This document shows positions 62,663 to 64,000 of a DNA stretch of 64,000 bases, one piece after another. Source of the DNA: Methanoregula sp. (GTDB taxonomy: Archaea > Halobacteriota > Methanomicrobia > Methanomicrobiales > Methanospirillaceae); assembly GCF_028679125.1 (NCBI RefSeq), contig NZ_JAJRCG010000003.1:124001-188000 (forward strand). The letters run 5' to 3'. The position numbers were made by a program, and so were the translations under genes. The stretch's first letter is position 1. Each line of letters opens with the position of its first letter. The notes beneath the pieces were generated by a model. The model was not told the DNA's origin. It ran no database searches and saw only the letters and a program-made list of their open reading frames with translations.

Positions 62663-62743
62663 TTACTTCTTCTTTGCTGCCACCTTCTTTGCGGGTGCCT
62701 TTGCTTCCGGCTTCTTTGCCGCCGCCTTCTTTGCTGCTGCCAT
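62663..62743 (-). CDS. 26-aa Lys/Ala-rich peptide (histone-H1-tail-like)
   Basis: MAAAKKAAAKKPEAKAPAKK, VAAKKK, stop. A near-perfect GGAGGTGG ribosome site lies 8 bases upstream, and an AAATATTTATTAA TATA-like box about 55 bases upstream. No frame disruption. The AKK/PAK repeats are like the tails of H1-like and bacterial Hc1-type DNA-binding proteins, here without any globular domain. It probably binds nucleic acid through charge, which is inference. Confidence 0.7.
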   Translation of the reverse strand: MAAAKKAAAKKPEAKAPAKKVAAKKK

Positions 62744-63121
62744 TCTGGAATCCACCTCCTACCGGATAGGGTTATGTTTTTTGTTATTTTCACAATTAAT
62801 AAATATTTTGGTCGCAATAGCATTTTGGCGCATAGAATCGCTATAAACCAGCACTTTAGCCAAAGAAAACGGGCACTATTTTCCAATAAACAAAGAATCA
62901 AAGTAATACATCAGGAAATGCGCAATCCTTTAAATTTCACTCTGTTTTAAATTTCATTGGCAATTCATTGGATTTTCTTCAAAGGCAGTCCATATACAGC
63001 CGGAAAAAACGCGCAGACGTAAGGCTTCCCGTGCCACATACAGAAACACCCAGATTCATCCGGGCCGCATCGGCCGCATTGCGACAACAACATTTATTCA
63101 CGTCCGCATCTACCGTTAGAT
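62744..63121. other. Intergenic AT-rich stretch
   Basis: It carries the promoter of the 26-aa peptide on the minus strand (62756-62810). The rest shows nothing recognisable. Confidence 0.4.
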
Positions 63122-63463
63122 ATGAAAAAACAGTTCATTCTGGGACTTCTCGGAGGAGCCCTTGGCGTTATTGCTGCCGTCTACGTGATCGCGTCGGCCG
63201 TCAGTAATGACCAGCTGCTCTCAGGAGTCCAGACTGCCCTCTTCTCCAGTCTCGGGCTGATGGGTGCGGTCATTGCAAACAAAGAAACCCGGTTTGCGGG
63301 ATGGATGCTCATCCTTGCAGCGGTCTTCATCACGCTCTCGGTCCCGCTTGCAGGATCATTAAACCTGCTCTTCCTCTACATGCCAGCCATTATCATCCTC
63401 GGAATCGCGGCAGTTCTCTGCTTTTTGGAGCCTGAAGAAATACCGGAATCTGATCCGGAATAA
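63122..63463 (+). CDS. DUF4064-like small membrane protein
   Basis: A 113-aa protein with four helices: ILGLLGGALGVIAAVYVIAS, GVQTALFSSLGLMGAVIAN, GWMLILAAVFITLSV and YMPAIIILGIAAVLCFL, ending in an acidic tail (EPEEIPESDPE). The Gly-rich first helix after a basic start is typical of DUF4064 proteins of methanogens. Function unknown. Confidence 0.7.
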   Translation: MKKQFILGLLGGALGVIAAVYVIASAVSNDQLLSGVQTALFSSLGLMGAVIANKETRFAGWMLILAAVFITLSVPLAGSLNLLFLYMPAIIILGIAAVLCFLEPEEIPESDPE

Positions 63464-63477
63464 GATATTCACGCTTT

Positions 63478-63513
63478 TTTTCCCGCCGGTTTTTCGGCCG
63501 GTTCTTTTTTGTC
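63478..63513 (+). terminator. Hairpin and T-run after the DUF4064-like gene
   Basis: GCCGG-TTTTT-CGGCCGG followed by TTCTTTTTTG, starting about 17 bases after the stop at 63463. It should end that transcript. Confidence 0.5.
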
Positions 63514-63668
63514 CCGGATGTTCAATGGACTGACTCCGCAGAATAAATTCCTGATATCGCAGGTGCAGAGCCGAAGGGAGAGTCCCTGAAAGCGTCATAC
63601 CATGCATCACATGGCATCTTCAGGCACGCATTTCTATAACGGATAAGACGCTACAGAAGAGATAAAAA

Positions 63669-64000
63669 TTATTCCGGTTTTTCCGCAGGAGCCGCGTTTC
63701 CGGCGGTGTCCGTGCAGGTGGTCACTCCGGGCACCTGCTCAAGGAGGATCCGGGAGATGAAGAAGTTCGCAAACGCGAGGATCGCGAAGAGGAAGATCGT
63801 CATACTGACGAGTACCCCATAGGAGCCCGCCTGCCCGTCCAGCAGGGCATTGACGCCGAACAGGAGAACGGCAAGGGAAACCAGGCCGACTGCGATCAGC
63901 GTTGCCCGCGAGGCGGTGAACATCCGGCTCCTGATATCCGGGAAGATCAGAAGCCCGAAGAAGCCAAGTCCCCCGAATCCGACACCCGCAGCCAGCAGGA
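63669..64000 (-). CDS. MnhG/MrpG-like cation:proton antiporter subunit (partial)
   Basis: The frame is open to the window end. It reads LLAAGVGFGGLGFFGLLIFP, DIRSRMFTASRATLIAVGLV, then more helix and a tail ending AAPAEKPE. 'GFFGLLIFPDIRSR..ASRAT' parallels the 'G.iGllRfPD.ytRlHa.tkA' core of subunit G of Mrp antiporters, which in methanogens are also parts of energy-converting hydrogenase modules. The 5' end is off the window. A nearby ATG at 63923 is internal. Confidence 0.7.
   Translation of the reverse strand, partial: LLAAGVGFGGLGFFGLLIFPDIRSRMFTASRATLIAVGLVSLAVLLFGVNALLDGQAGSYGVLVSMTIFLFAILAFANFFISRILLEQVPGVTTCTDTAGNAAPAEKPE

Overview
The window is a piece of a methanogenic archaeal chromosome, most likely from the Methanomicrobiales (Methanoregula-like). 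The support is the gene set: F420-0:glutamate ligase (CofE), a coenzyme F390 synthetase-like ligase, a proteasome beta subunit, the archaeal termination nuclease aCPSF1, Sec61-beta, a TATA-binding protein, DUF2115 and DUF1922 proteins, a citramalate-synthase-type enzyme upstream of ilvB-ilvN, and a tetrapyrrole cluster feeding siroheme, F430 and B12. Many starts have GGAGG-type ribosome sites and AT-rich TATA boxes. No database search was possible, so names rest on motifs and recall of families.

Layout. 1-9.2 kb: tail of a TetR-like regulator, a repeat-rich secreted protein, a histidine-kinase-like protein with Tyr at the phosphoacceptor site, an Fe-S protein, a MASE3-PAS kinase with its receiver, and two lipoproteins. 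9.0-13.2 kb: an accessory patch with a PIN-domain toxin-antitoxin pair, dispersed GC-rich repeats, a 410-bp repeat, a membrane protein and an intact insertion sequence. 13.3-22.6 kb: branched-chain amino acid genes, DUF2115, a TBP paralogue, a queuosine-precursor-type transporter, a secreted S9 peptidase and a methyltransferase. 22.6-25.2 kb: two genes of a small cysteine-rich membrane-anchored family around a lipoprotein. 25.2-34.4 kb: core genes (MFS, aCPSF1, psmB, CBS, Usp, amidohydrolase, Sec61-beta, cofE, DUF1922, a second MFS). 34.8-44.4 kb: a flavoprotein, membrane proteins, and a tetrapyrrole cluster (precorrin-2 dehydrogenase, hemA, hemB, hemL, hemC, cobA and a PsiE-like protein).

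44.5-50.8 kb is the most unusual region. A tRNA gene with a glycine-type body but a GCT (serine) anticodon carries an integrated 3.8-kb element. The element is bounded by a 16-bp repeat of the tRNA 3' end and encodes a tyrosine integrase with a zinc ribbon, an HUH replication initiator, a 54-aa protein and a four-helix membrane protein. Between integrase and replication genes lie three tandem hairpins whose stems differ but stay paired while loop and tail are conserved. Beyond the right attachment site are a decayed tRNA-Thr, a pilin-like protein, a broken transposase, a fragment of a second Rep gene and the second copy of the 410-bp repeat.

50.9-64 kb: two more members of the cysteine-rich family, a small membrane protein with a frameshifted relic copy 6 kb away, a 1652-aa receiver-multi-PAS kinase built from exact 480-bp repeats, then the F390 synthetase-like ligase, TspO, UV-damage endonuclease, a 26-aa Lys/Ala peptide, a DUF4064-like protein and a partial MnhG-like antiporter subunit.

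The strongest candidates for undescribed biology are the covarying hairpin array inside the integrated element, the recoded-looking tRNA that hosts it, and the CxxxC mini-protein family whose genes share a GGAAAATTTTCC-type palindrome upstream of the promoter.
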